A stretch of DNA of 64,000 nt, taken from positions 143,027-207,026 of the forward strand of contig JANNES010000026.1 of NCBI GenBank assembly GCA_031378845.1, given 5' to 3'. The first letter of the stretch is position 1; each line of letters opens with the position of its first letter. Source of the stretch: JAJNPS01 sp031378845. GTDB taxonomy: Bacteria > Pseudomonadota > Alphaproteobacteria > Rhodobacterales > Rhodobacteraceae. Below, piece after piece: positions 55,623 through 63,960 of the stretch. The translations under genes and the position numbers were made by a program. The notes under the pieces were generated by a model. That model had not been told where the DNA came from and did not search any database. It saw only the letters and a list, made by a program, of their open reading frames with translations.

Positions 55623-56177
55623 ATGAGAGCTGCCATGTATCTGCGTCCGATCCTTGCCGCGTTTTGTGTCGTAGTGGGCCTCAGCGCCGCATTTGCCGAC
55701 CATACGGGACATCCCGATGGCATGCATATCCATGACGCCTATGCCCGCATCGTGGGCGGTGCGGGCGGGTCTGGGTCGGTCTATTTCATGATCCACAACA
55801 ACTCCGGTGTCGATGATCGGCTGCTTGGCGTGTCGAGCGATACCGCAGCGCGGACGATGCTGCATTCGCAGACCGAGGATGCCAATGGTGTCATGCAGAT
55901 GCGCGCGATGGACGAGGGCCTGCCCTTGCCTGCAGGCGAGATGCGCGAACTGGTGCGCGGCGGCGATCACATCATGCTGATGGGTACGGCGCTGGCGCTC
56001 AGGGATGGCGACACGATCACGCTGACGCTGACCTTTGAACGGGCCGATGAGATGGTGATCGAGGTGCCGGTCGATAACGCCCGAAAGTCCGGCGACGCGG
56101 GCGATGACCACGTCACGATGGATCATGATGCGATGGATCACGACGCGATGGGCCATGACGAACCGGCAAAGGAATAG
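55623..56177 (+). CDS. PCu(A)C-type periplasmic copper chaperone
   Basis: About 184 residues. A signal peptide (MYLRPILAAFCVVVGLSAAF with cleavage near AFA-DH) precedes the mature domain. The copper-site residues of the family are visible as His in TMLHSQTEDANGVMQM and His/Met in RGGDHIMLMGTA. The tail (DHVTMDHDAMDHDAMGHDEP) is a His/Met/Asp-rich extension that could bind extra copper. Such chaperones deliver Cu(I) to the CuA site of cytochrome oxidase. The start at 55623 has no strong ribosome site; the ATG at 55635 is an alternative. Confidence 0.88.
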   Translation: MRAAMYLRPILAAFCVVVGLSAAFADHTGHPDGMHIHDAYARIVGGAGGSGSVYFMIHNNSGVDDRLLGVSSDTAARTMLHSQTEDANGVMQMRAMDEGLPLPAGEMRELVRGGDHIMLMGTALALRDGDTITLTLTFERADEMVIEVPVDNARKSGDAGDDHVTMDHDAMDHDAMGHDEPAKE

Positions 56178-56195
56178 CGCCTCTCGGGCCACAGC

Positions 56196-56747
56196 ATGAC
56201 GCCGTACCACATCATGCCCAAGGCGTTGTCGCAGTCTGAATGCACTGATCTTGCCGCACTTTGTGCTGCGGGTCCAATGCGCGATGCGGCGCTTGTCGGG
56301 GCGACCACCGCGCATCAGGTGCGCCGCGCCGATGTTGTCTGGCTGGACGATCTGCCGCAGGCGGGCTGGGTCATGGACCGCATGATCGGGATCATGGTCG
56401 CGGCCAATCGCGAAGGCTATGGCTTTGATCTGACGGATTTTGGCGAAAGCGCGCAGGCCGCTCGCTATGACGCGGCGAAGGGTGCGCATTTCGACTGGCA
56501 CGCCGATATCGGTGGCGGAATGTGGGCGATGCGGCGCAAGCTGACCGTGGTGGTACAACTGTCCGACCCGGGCGACTATCAGGGCGGAGAGTTGGACATT
56601 TGGGCTGGCCACACACCCCAAACCGCCCCGCGCGACATGGGAACTGCGATCGTCTTTCCATCCTTTCACCTTCATCGCGTGCAGCCGGTCACCGAAGGAA
56701 TGCGCTGGTCTCTGACGCTCTGGGCGCATGGACCTGCGTTCCGTTAA
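56196..56747 (+). CDS. 2-oxoglutarate/Fe(II)-dependent oxygenase (prolyl-hydroxylase type)
   Basis: A 183-residue cytoplasmic protein. The metal triad is seen as His and Asp in AHFDWHAD and a distal His in FPSFHLHRVQPVTEGMRWSL, where the Arg would hold 2-oxoglutarate. LTVVVQLSDPGDYQGGELDI lies between them, as in PiuC-like and P4H-like enzymes. It begins 18 nt after the copper chaperone gene and may be co-transcribed. The substrate is unknown. Confidence 0.85.
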   Translation: MTPYHIMPKALSQSECTDLAALCAAGPMRDAALVGATTAHQVRRADVVWLDDLPQAGWVMDRMIGIMVAANREGYGFDLTDFGESAQAARYDAAKGAHFDWHADIGGGMWAMRRKLTVVVQLSDPGDYQGGELDIWAGHTPQTAPRDMGTAIVFPSFHLHRVQPVTEGMRWSLTLWAHGPAFR

Positions 56748-56820
56748 GGTCGGGCGCGCCGGCACTTGATCGCCAAACCTGTCGGCACTAGCCTGCGTCC
56801 CCCGGCATGGGTGCAGACAC

Positions 56821-57444
56821 ATGATGATCACCAACATCGAAGACTTCTTCGCCAAGGGCTGCGGCCGCTGTGGGCGGTTCGATACGGCGGATTGTTCGAC
56901 CAAGGTGTGGGCCAGTGGCCTTGCCGATTTGCGCCGAATCTGCCGGGCCGCGGGCCTGGAAGAGACGGTCAAATGGGCGCATCCTTGCTACATATATGCC
57001 GGGCGCAACGTAGCACTCATCGGGGCTTTGCGCGGCGATTTCCGGTTGAATTTCTTTCACGCCGCCCTCATGCGCGACCCCGAAGGTGTGTTGGAAAAGC
57101 AAGGCCCGAACTCCCGTCACGCCGACTCGATCCGCTTTACGGACAATGCTCAGGTGGCAGCGATGGAGCCTGTCATCCGCGCCTATCTGGCCGAAGCGAT
57201 GGGCTATGCCGAGGCGGGCGTCTTACCCGCAAAAGAGCCAGGCGAGATCAATCTGCCGGATGAGCTGATCGACGCGATGGATTCCGATCCCGAACTCGCC
57301 GAGGCGTTTCACAACCTGACTCCGGGGCGGCAGAAAAGCTATGTGATCGTGCTCAAGGGGGCAAAGGCGTCGGCGACACGTGTGGCGCGCATCGCGAAGT
57401 ATCGCGGCCACGTCCTCGCCGGAAAGGGCGCGACGGAGCGTTAG
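56821..57444 (+). CDS. YdeI-family protein (DUF1801/OmdA)
   Basis: A 207-residue soluble protein. The YdhG-like front (ETVKWAHPCYIYAGRNVALI and FRLNFFHAALMRDPEGVLEK) is followed by the OmdA-type tail (LAEAFHNLTPGRQKSYVIVL, KGAKASATRVARIAKY). The combination is typical of YdeI proteins, whose function is poorly defined. Two Met codons at the start (56821, 56824) are equally possible. The early CGRCGRFDTADCS cluster of three Cys is unusual and could be a metal site. Confidence 0.85.
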   Translation: MMITNIEDFFAKGCGRCGRFDTADCSTKVWASGLADLRRICRAAGLEETVKWAHPCYIYAGRNVALIGALRGDFRLNFFHAALMRDPEGVLEKQGPNSRHADSIRFTDNAQVAAMEPVIRAYLAEAMGYAEAGVLPAKEPGEINLPDELIDAMDSDPELAEAFHNLTPGRQKSYVIVLKGAKASATRVARIAKYRGHVLAGKGATER

Positions 57445-57575
57445 GGTGCGGCATCCCGCCTCCACCTGGCATTTTTGCCGGAGGATCAGGGGCGAGCCGC
57501 CTCCGTCTCTTCAGAATTTGATCAAATTGCTGGACGTGCTAGCGTTCACCAGAATCACCATAGCCCACGGTCCCC

Positions 57576-58241
57576 ATGCCCCGCCCAACCGCCGCCCCAT
57601 CCCCCCGCACCCGCGTCAAGCGCACCCCCGACAAGGCGCGCTATGATGCCGCCACAATCCATGCGATCCTCGATGCCTGCCCGGTCGTGCATGTGGGCTA
57701 TATCATTGATGGCGCGCCCTTTGTGACGCCAACGCTGGCCTGGCGCAACGGGGACCGCATCTTTTGGCACGGCTCGGCAGCAAGCCGGATGTTGCACAGT
57801 TTGGACGGGGCGGCGGTCTGCCTGACGGCCACGCTGACCGATGCGATGGTGCTGGCGCGGTCGGCCTTCGAGCATTCGGCAAACTACCGCAGCGTGATGG
57901 TAATGGGCCATGCCACCCTGACCGAGGACCCCAAGGACAAAGAGGCGCAGCTGAGACGCTTTATGGAACTGCACTGGCCGGGCCGCTGGGACGCGCTGCG
58001 CCCGGTCACCGCCCAAGAGATCAAGGCGACGCGGGTGCTGTCGATGCCGCTGGACGAGGCCTCGGCCAAGGTCTCGACCGGCATGGCGACCGAGGCCGCG
58101 GGCGACGAGACATGGCCGGTCTGGTCGGGGATCATTCCGGTCGCACAAGCGACACGAGCACCGGTGCAGGACGCTTTGGGCGTGCAAGCCGAGTTGCCGG
58201 GCTATCTCAGCGATTACGTCTATGGCCAATTGGCAGGCTAG
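57576..58241 (+). CDS. Pyridoxamine 5'-phosphate oxidase-fold flavin-binding protein
   Basis: A 221-residue split-barrel protein. The block RVKRTPDKARYDAATIHAIL leads into VVHVGYIIDGAPFVTPTLAW and RIFWHGSAASRMLHSL, typical of NimA-like FMN-binding proteins. RSVMVMGHATLTEDPKDKEA follows. It may bind FMN and reduce small organic compounds. It has no evident operon partner; the 131-nt gap upstream carries no clear promoter. Confidence 0.88.
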   Translation: MPRPTAAPSPRTRVKRTPDKARYDAATIHAILDACPVVHVGYIIDGAPFVTPTLAWRNGDRIFWHGSAASRMLHSLDGAAVCLTATLTDAMVLARSAFEHSANYRSVMVMGHATLTEDPKDKEAQLRRFMELHWPGRWDALRPVTAQEIKATRVLSMPLDEASAKVSTGMATEAAGDETWPVWSGIIPVAQATRAPVQDALGVQAELPGYLSDYVYGQLAG

Positions 58242-58385
58242 CTGCTGTCGGTGTCGGTCAGGCCCGTTCGGTTAAAACGGTTTTCGGTCAAGCTGGGTCC
58301 GATGGACTGCAGACCAAGACAGGCGAACGGCGGGCATGTTGCATTTTGCCTTTGGCAGGGTGCACCAGATCAAAGGCAAATCGCT

Positions 58386-58697
58386 TTAGCCTGCGCAATA
58401 AAGCTCGGCGGAGCCGCCAAAGCTTTGCCAACGCTCCCAGAACGCATCATCGCGGGCTTTGTCGGACATCCAGGTCTTGTGCGCGAGTTCGGGGTCGGAA
58501 AAGAACTTTGCCGCACGGCGCTGATCGGTGGAGGTCAGCATCTGATCGGCCACCTGCTGGATGCAGCCACAGACGCTGCGGTTGGCCTCATCGCGCCCCG
58601 ACGACATGCAGGCATTCTCGATCGGGCCGGCCTGGGCCAGCGATGCGAGAAGGCCAAACGCCAAAGCGGCCGATACCGCGCGCAACCAGGGTGTCAT
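58386..58697 (-). CDS. Small secreted protein of unknown function
   Basis: A 103-residue protein with a clear signal peptide (MTPWLRAVSAALAFGLLASL, cleavage near AQA-GP). The mature part has four Cys (NACMSSGR, VCGCIQQ, ELYCAG) likely to form disulfides. The segment DQRRAAKFFSDPELAHKTWM and WERWQSFGGSAELYC is of a kind common in Rhodobacteraceae hypotheticals. The start at 58697 is fixed by the signal peptide. No function can be given. Confidence 0.7.
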   Translation of the reverse strand: MTPWLRAVSAALAFGLLASLAQAGPIENACMSSGRDEANRSVCGCIQQVADQMLTSTDQRRAAKFFSDPELAHKTWMSDKARDDAFWERWQSFGGSAELYCAG

Positions 58698-58811
58698 GAT
58701 CTCTGCTCTGCCTCGATACGTCCAGGGTCGGAAAAGCCCGCCACGGATCATTTTGTGCCACGAGGTTAGCGATTCGGGTGGGATTTTTCAATGGGGTGAG
58801 GCGCGCCCGGA

Positions 58812-58868
58812 CGGCTTTCCAGTGGAAAGACGTCAGCGCCGAACGCCCGGAGCGCAAGCGAAGGGGGG
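58812..58868. repeat. Dispersed hairpin repeat, family A copy 2
   Basis: CTTTCC (58815-58820) and GGAAAG (58824-58829) flank AGT, followed by GCGCCGAACGCCCGGAGCGC and AAGCGAAGG. It has the same tail as copies 1 and 3 but a shorter stem. It lies in a 247-nt gap that has no gene. Confidence 0.75.
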
Positions 58869-58944
58869 GGCCAGCGGTGGACGCGCCGACCATATCGGCT
58901 GTGATTGTGCGATAGTCCGGCACTCCGGCGCGGCCAATCGAATG

Positions 58945-59259
58945 TCAGTGAAGAAAGGGCAGCCAAGTCTCCAAGGACTTCGCGAGGTCTGAAAGCGCGT
59001 CAAGCAGTCTGGGCATTTGTCCAAGCACCCATGCAGCGGCAGGCAGCGCAGCGGCGGCGCAATATCCTCCAAATTTCTTGACGAATTCGTCCATGGCCAA
59101 GTCACCCTTCTTTGCAAACCAGACCGCCGCCTTCCAAGGCGCCTGCTTGATCCACTTCGCCGCGATTGCAACGACGCTTTTGTCAAGCCTCGCCGTCCCG
59201 ACCTCTCGCAGGACGCGGGCAATCATCTCATCGGTTTCCGCCAAGTCCTCCTGACTCAT
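58945..59259 (-). CDS. Small protein of unknown function
   Basis: A 104-residue protein. The first half is helical and basic (ARLDKSVVAIAAKWIKQAPW, KAAVWFAKKGDLAMDEFVKK). The second half has a hydrophobic stretch (YCAAAALPAAAWVLGQM). It could be a membrane-associated or phage-lysis-like small protein, but I cannot name it. It lies between the repeat and the amber-interrupted gene, both also of unknown role. Coding status is moderately supported by a clean frame. Confidence 0.45.
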   Translation of the reverse strand: MSQEDLAETDEMIARVLREVGTARLDKSVVAIAAKWIKQAPWKAAVWFAKKGDLAMDEFVKKFGGYCAAAALPAAAWVLGQMPRLLDALSDLAKSLETWLPFLH

Positions 59260-59322
59260 CGGCAGGTCGCCTATGGCGTCCGGCGGGTTGTTGTGGCCGA
59301 TGCCTGCAGGCTGTAGGTTGGG

Positions 59323-60135
59323 TTAAGCAAGCAAAGCAATTACCGCCTTAGCGTCGCGTTCCACTTCAAACCGCGCCCTGATCTCTTCGATGATCCCTGC
59401 GACATGCGCAGGACCTTCGTCCCAGTCATTCTCAGGTATGATCGCCACCCGCCGCTGTAGCTCCCAGTCGAGGGGTTCGCCGTCGAGGAAGCCCTGATAC
59501 CAGTCGCGCCAGAAGGACCAAGTGCGCGGGTCCGCCGCGAAGTACACAAAAAGCTGCTCGATATCCGAAAAATCCTTTCCCGTCGGTGTCACAGGATCCC
59601 AGAGGCGCTTGTCCATAAGATCACCCGGTTTTATCCCGGCGTCGATCAAGTCGGCATCAAACCTTGCGTGACTGAAAATAGTCGCTTGAAAAGAAGCTTC
59701 CCGATCATTGGTCACAATTGCGACCGCTTGTGCTGAGTTCGCGGCGGTCGATCCGGTTTTCACGGTCCATCGCGATGGAGGTTGACTGGCGGTTGGTATC
59801 TCAGTCCCTTCGCCAAGTGACGCGAGAGCCGCCGAACTTGCAGCGCGGATTGCCATAAACTCTGGTAAGGTTGCGTCAGTAGCTAACCGCGACGTCTGTC
59901 CACCTAGATTTGAAGCAAGTGCTTGAAGTTGAACCGATTGGCTGTGCGCAGAGAGACAAGCAACCATTGCCGTCCGCAGGCAGATCAGTGCCAGCTCGCC
60001 GAACTAGCCAGGTCGGGCTGAACCAAGCCCATAAAGCGTTCGCAACGCGCCTCTTGCTGCCATGGCAACTTGAACACCGCTGGACTTCCTTTCGAGCCAC
60101 GATGTCAGGCTTGCTCGATCCGTGATGAGTTCCAT
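59323..60135 (-). pseudogene. Conserved unknown protein with in-frame amber codon
   Basis: One frame of 271 codons from ATG 60135 with a single TAG at 60006-60004. Before it: MELITDRASLTSWLERKSSG and MAARGALRTLYGL. After it: FGELALICLRTAMVACLSAH, continuing to the C-terminal block WSFWRDWYQGFLDGEPLDWE, LQRRVAIIPENDWDEGPAHV and AGIIEEIRARFE. That C-terminal block is typical of a family seen often in Rhodobacteraceae, usually near phage-like or defence genes. A start after the stop (59967) is possible, but the upstream part reads as a normal N-terminus, so the TAG looks like a lesion or a read-through site. Confidence 0.65.
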
Positions 60136-60226
60136 TGTCAATCCTTTTCCCATCAGCAGTTTTGGACACATTCAGCCCTCCCACAACCCCCTTCCCGCCC
60201 CCCTGCCTTCCCGCTATATCCCCCCC

Positions 60227-62026
60227 ATGACCCAGCTTGATCTCATCCGCAATTTCTCCATCGTGGCGCATATCGACCACGGCAAATCCACCCTCGCCGA
60301 CCGGCTCATCCAGATGACCGGCACGGTGGCTGCGCGCGACATGAAGGCGCAGATGCTCGACAGCATGGATATCGAACGCGAGCGTGGCATCACCATCAAG
60401 GCCAACACGGTGCGCATCGAATACCCCGCCCGCGATGGCCGCACCTATATCCTGAACCTGATCGACACGCCCGGCCATGTCGACTTCGCCTATGAGGTGT
60501 CGCGGTCGATGCGCGCCGTCGAAGGCTCCCTGCTGGTGGTCGACGCATCCCAGGGGGTGGAGGCGCAGACCCTCGCCAACGTCTATCAGGCGCTGGACGC
60601 AGGCCACGAGATCGTCCCCGTCTTGAACAAGATCGACCTTCCCGCCGCGGAGCCCGACCGCATCAAGCAGCAGATCGAGGATGTCATCGGCCTTGATGCG
60701 TCCCAAGCCATCCCGATTTCCGCCAAGTCCGGCTTGGGCATCCCCGAGGTGCTGGAGGCCATCGTCACACGGCTCCCCGCGCCAAAGGGCGACCGTGACG
60801 CGCCCCTCAAGGCGATGCTGGTGGACTCTTGGTACGACGCTTATCTCGGGGTTGTCGTCATGATCCGCGTGATGGACGGTGTGGTCCGCAAAGGTGATCG
60901 CGTCCGCATGATGCAGACCAACGCGGTCTACGGCATCGACAAGCTGGCGGTCCTGAAGCCGCAAATGGTCGATATCGACGAACTGGGACCGGGCGAAATC
61001 GGCATCCTCACCGGCTCGATCAAGCAGGTCCGCGACACCCGCGTCGGCGATACCATCACCCATGAACGCCGCGGCTGCACCGCACCCCTGCCGGGCTTCA
61101 AACCCGCCCAGCCCGTCGTGTTCTGCGGGTTGTTCCCGGTGGATGCCGCCGATTTCGAGAACCTGCGCGAGGCCATCGAAAAGCTGTCCCTCAACGACGC
61201 CAGTTTTTCATCCGAGATGGAAACCTCCGCTGCATTGGGCTTCGGCTTTCGCTGCGGGTTCCTGGGGCTTTTGCACCTGGAGGTCATCCGCGACCGGCTG
61301 GAACGCGAATACAACCTTGACCTCATCACCACCGCCCCTTCGGTCGTGTTCCATCTGCACATGAAGGACGGCGAGGTGCGCGATCTGCACAACCCCGCCG
61401 ACATGCCGGACCTCACTTACGTCGACCACATCGACGAGCCGCGCATCAAGGCCACGATCATGGTCCCCGACGAATATCTCGGCGATATCCTGAAACTGTG
61501 CCAGGATCGGCGCGGCATCCAGCTGGACCTGTCCTATGCGGGGAGCCGCGCCATGGTCGTCTATGACCTGCCCTTGGCCGAGGTGGTGTTCGATTTCTAC
61601 GACCGCCTGAAATCGGTGACGCAGGGCTATGCCTCCTTCGACTACGTGATCTCGGAATACCGCGAGGATTTCCTGGTCAAGATGTCGATCCTTGTGAACG
61701 ACGAGCCGGTCGACGCCCTGTCCATGATGGTCCACCGAGACCGCGCCGAAGCGCGGGGCCGCGCGATGGTCGAAAAGCTGAAGGAACTGATCCCCCGCCA
61801 CATGTTCAAGATCCCGATCCAGGCGGCCATCGGCGCCCGGGTGATCGCGCGCGAGACGCTGTCGGCGATGCGCAAGGACGTGACGGCGAAGTGCTATGGC
61901 GGGGATGCGTCGCGCAAACGGAAGCTCTTGGACAAGCAGAAGGCCGGGAAAAAGCGGATGCGGCAGTTCGGCAAGGTGGAGATTCCGCAGGAGGCGTTTA
62001 TTTCGGCGTTGAAGATGGATGGGTGA
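60227..62026 (+). CDS. lepA: Elongation factor 4
   Basis: A 599-residue translational GTPase that back-translocates stalled ribosomes. G1 is IVAHIDHGKSTLADRLIQMT, G2 is ERERGITIKANTV, G3 is IDTPGHVDFAYEV and G4 is NKIDLP. Domains III-V follow (FCGLFPVDAADFENLREAIE, SSEMETSAALGFGFRCGFLG, LLHLEVIRDRLEREYNLDLI). The C-terminal domain is DVTAKCYGGDASRKRKLLDK and GKKRMRQFGKVEIPQEAFI. The start at 60227 gives MTQLDLIRNFSIVAHID. The stop is 6 nt from the end of the convergent AT-rich gene. Confidence 0.98.
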   Translation: MTQLDLIRNFSIVAHIDHGKSTLADRLIQMTGTVAARDMKAQMLDSMDIERERGITIKANTVRIEYPARDGRTYILNLIDTPGHVDFAYEVSRSMRAVEGSLLVVDASQGVEAQTLANVYQALDAGHEIVPVLNKIDLPAAEPDRIKQQIEDVIGLDASQAIPISAKSGLGIPEVLEAIVTRLPAPKGDRDAPLKAMLVDSWYDAYLGVVVMIRVMDGVVRKGDRVRMMQTNAVYGIDKLAVLKPQMVDIDELGPGEIGILTGSIKQVRDTRVGDTITHERRGCTAPLPGFKPAQPVVFCGLFPVDAADFENLREAIEKLSLNDASFSSEMETSAALGFGFRCGFLGLLHLEVIRDRLEREYNLDLITTAPSVVFHLHMKDGEVRDLHNPADMPDLTYVDHIDEPRIKATIMVPDEYLGDILKLCQDRRGIQLDLSYAGSRAMVVYDLPLAEVVFDFYDRLKSVTQGYASFDYVISEYREDFLVKMSILVNDEPVDALSMMVHRDRAEARGRAMVEKLKELIPRHMFKIPIQAAIGARVIARETLSAMRKDVTAKCYGGDASRKRKLLDKQKAGKKRMRQFGKVEIPQEAFISALKMDG

Positions 62027-62032
62027 GGGGGT

Positions 62033-63529
62033 TCAGTCTAAGAATTTTTTTGAGCCAACGAAGCCCACAACAACGCAAGAATAGTCATCTTCGGGCTTGA
62101 AATATATTCGGATGCACCTGTCCGGAGCAGTTGCATTTGTTACTTTCATATGAAGTTCGAACGTCTGATTTTTCCCGAGAACAGGGAATTGAAATAGACC
62201 GGAACCCTTCTTAGTATCCGACTCGTTCGACGCCTCTATGTTTCGAGCCTTTAGCCACTTAACAATTGTATCGCCGATACTCCCATTCTTCAAACGAAGT
62301 TCAGCAGAGAGCTCAGACAATGCTCGCAAATGTCGGTCAAGTTTCTCCGGTGGGCAGGCAGCAGCATTGATTGAAGCAAAGTGGGTTTCAACATCATCGG
62401 AAAAAATTAGTCCTGAATCTGGTGCGGTCTGCCAGTTAGCTAGAACGGTATAGAGATTTCCTTCATCACTATCAATTTCAGAACTATCTGCTGAGTGTTG
62501 TGCATTTCCTGTCTGTCCAACCCGAATTTGCAGCAGCTCAACTTCTGCCGCAAGCCGAGTGTTCTCGAGGCGCAGCCGATCATTTTCTGCGGCATACACC
62601 TGCTCAAGCGCCTCATAGTCACTCTTGTCGCGAATAGACTTTAGCGCAGCCTCAAAAACTGACTGATCAGATTTACGTTCCCAGTCAGCAATTTCTGATA
62701 TTCTTGGTGAAAACGCGGACGCAGCGACAATAGTCTCGCCAATCCTATTTGCTACCCGCCAATCTGAATCTCTTGAATCAAGGTCAAGTTCTTCGAATGT
62801 GCGCGGAAGCCAAAGTCTATGTTTGAATGGAGAAGATCGAAAAACTGTCCGAGGCCAATAGACACGAATTGCTTTGCGATATACTGACCACTCAAGCCCA
62901 AAAGAGTTTGTTATCTCCCAAGCTGCCGTCTCATCTACCGTGCAAATATGAGATATGCCAAGTAGGGAGTATCTTAGTCTCTCTGAGACCCCTGCAACAA
63001 CTTCGTTACCATCTTCCACTGAAACTGCGACAATTGGCAATCTCCTTTTTGGGCTATCGAGGAGAGTCAGAAACTCTGATACGTTTGAGGATGATACTTG
63101 AAAGACTTTTGGAACGATCCTGTCTCCATCAAGCCGATAGTGCCACCCATTTATTTCGCCGACAATCTTCTTGAAGAAAGCAGGTGACTTTACAATAAAC
63201 GAAGTATCACTCACCACATCTTCCAAGCCTCCAACGCGAATCTCAACATCGAAATATGTCGTCTGATCTACGTGCAAAAGCCTGGTAAGCATGTCTATGG
63301 AGTTTGATGTCGACAGTTCTGACGTTCGAACATCGTAATACCGAGCTGCATTTCCGTGAGTATTTCTTTCGGTAACCTCTGCCGGATCTCCAGTCTTGGA
63401 AATTGTTGTATTCCTTTCTTCTGACGAATACTTTGCTTTCTTCCAGTCAGTTATAGTTTTGAAAGCAAGATCGTAGGATTCGTGTTTTGGGTCTAGTTTA
63501 ATTGCTTGAAATCGTCCCGCCGTCCTCAT
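62033..63529 (-). CDS. AT-rich unknown protein, candidate defence or mobile-island gene
   Basis: A 498-residue protein I cannot assign to a named family. Base composition is unlike its neighbours: the line 62101-62160 has 24 G+C in 60, against 34 in 60 for lepA at 60841-60900. Three regions are visible. Residues 1-260 are mixed alpha/beta, with LPIVAVSVEDGNEVVAGVSE, ISHICTVDETAAWEITNSFG and IRVYWPRTVFRSSPFKHRLW, a YWP-centred block. Residues 305-337 are a predicted coiled coil (YEALEQVYAAENDRLRLENT). Residues 455-498 (CIRIYFKPEDDYSCVVVGFV, GSKKFLD) resemble the end of RelE/HigB-like folds, weakly. Many rare codons (ATA, AGA, TTA) are present. Likely horizontally acquired; the role is unknown. 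Confidence 0.7.
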   Translation of the reverse strand: MRTAGRFQAIKLDPKHESYDLAFKTITDWKKAKYSSEERNTTISKTGDPAEVTERNTHGNAARYYDVRTSELSTSNSIDMLTRLLHVDQTTYFDVEIRVGGLEDVVSDTSFIVKSPAFFKKIVGEINGWHYRLDGDRIVPKVFQVSSSNVSEFLTLLDSPKRRLPIVAVSVEDGNEVVAGVSERLRYSLLGISHICTVDETAAWEITNSFGLEWSVYRKAIRVYWPRTVFRSSPFKHRLWLPRTFEELDLDSRDSDWRVANRIGETIVAASAFSPRISEIADWERKSDQSVFEAALKSIRDKSDYEALEQVYAAENDRLRLENTRLAAEVELLQIRVGQTGNAQHSADSSEIDSDEGNLYTVLANWQTAPDSGLIFSDDVETHFASINAAACPPEKLDRHLRALSELSAELRLKNGSIGDTIVKWLKARNIEASNESDTKKGSGLFQFPVLGKNQTFELHMKVTNATAPDRCIRIYFKPEDDYSCVVVGFVGSKKFLD

Positions 63530-63734
63530 TTCAAGTTACCCTTTGAATGCCTCGTCGGTGACAGTATTGTAAATTCAGGTTCGATCAAGCTAAGTTTTCT
63601 TGCATCTTTAGGTGCCAACCCACCATCCCCACACACCACCCCGCCGAAACGCCGGGTTCCACCCACCCTACACCCCCGCCCGTTCCCCTTCGGACCGGGC
63701 AGCGCCCGAACCGCCCCCACGGGGCGGGCGCTTC

Positions 63735-63801
63735 GCCCCTTCCGGCCCTCCGCTCGCGCTCCGGGCGTTCGGCGCTGAAAAGGGTCCACCGGACCCTTTT
63801 C
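63735..63801. repeat. Dispersed hairpin repeat, family A copy 3 (reverse)
   Basis: GAAAAGGGTCC (63777-63787) and GGACCCTTTTC (63791-63801) form an 11-bp stem with a 3-nt loop. The tail lies to the left as CGCTCGCGCTCCGGGCGTTC and GGCGC. It is the inverted orientation relative to copies 1 and 2. Confidence 0.8.
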
Positions 63802-63891
63802 GCGGACCTGCGGCCCGCCGCCCCTCACCCCCTAGGTCCGGGCGCTGCCCTCTGGCGGAATGATCCTGCGTCGGGGAGGGGCGGACCCGAT

Positions 63892-63960
63892 GTGTCATCC
63901 CCGCGCAGGCGGGGACCCAGATGTTGCGGGGAAGAGTGGGTCCCCGCCAGCGCGGGGGTG
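63892..63960. repeat. Family B palindromic repeat, copy 2
   Basis: TGTCATCCCCGCGCAGGCGG begins near 63892 and is the same as the inner left arm of the element at 39302-39433. The right arm GTGGGTCCCCGCCAGCGCGG lies near 63937-63956. It ends close to the window edge. Confidence 0.75.

Noticed and set aside
63526..63898. Several small open frames at the right end
   Set aside because: They read through family A and B repeats and are low-complexity Pro/Arg/Gly.
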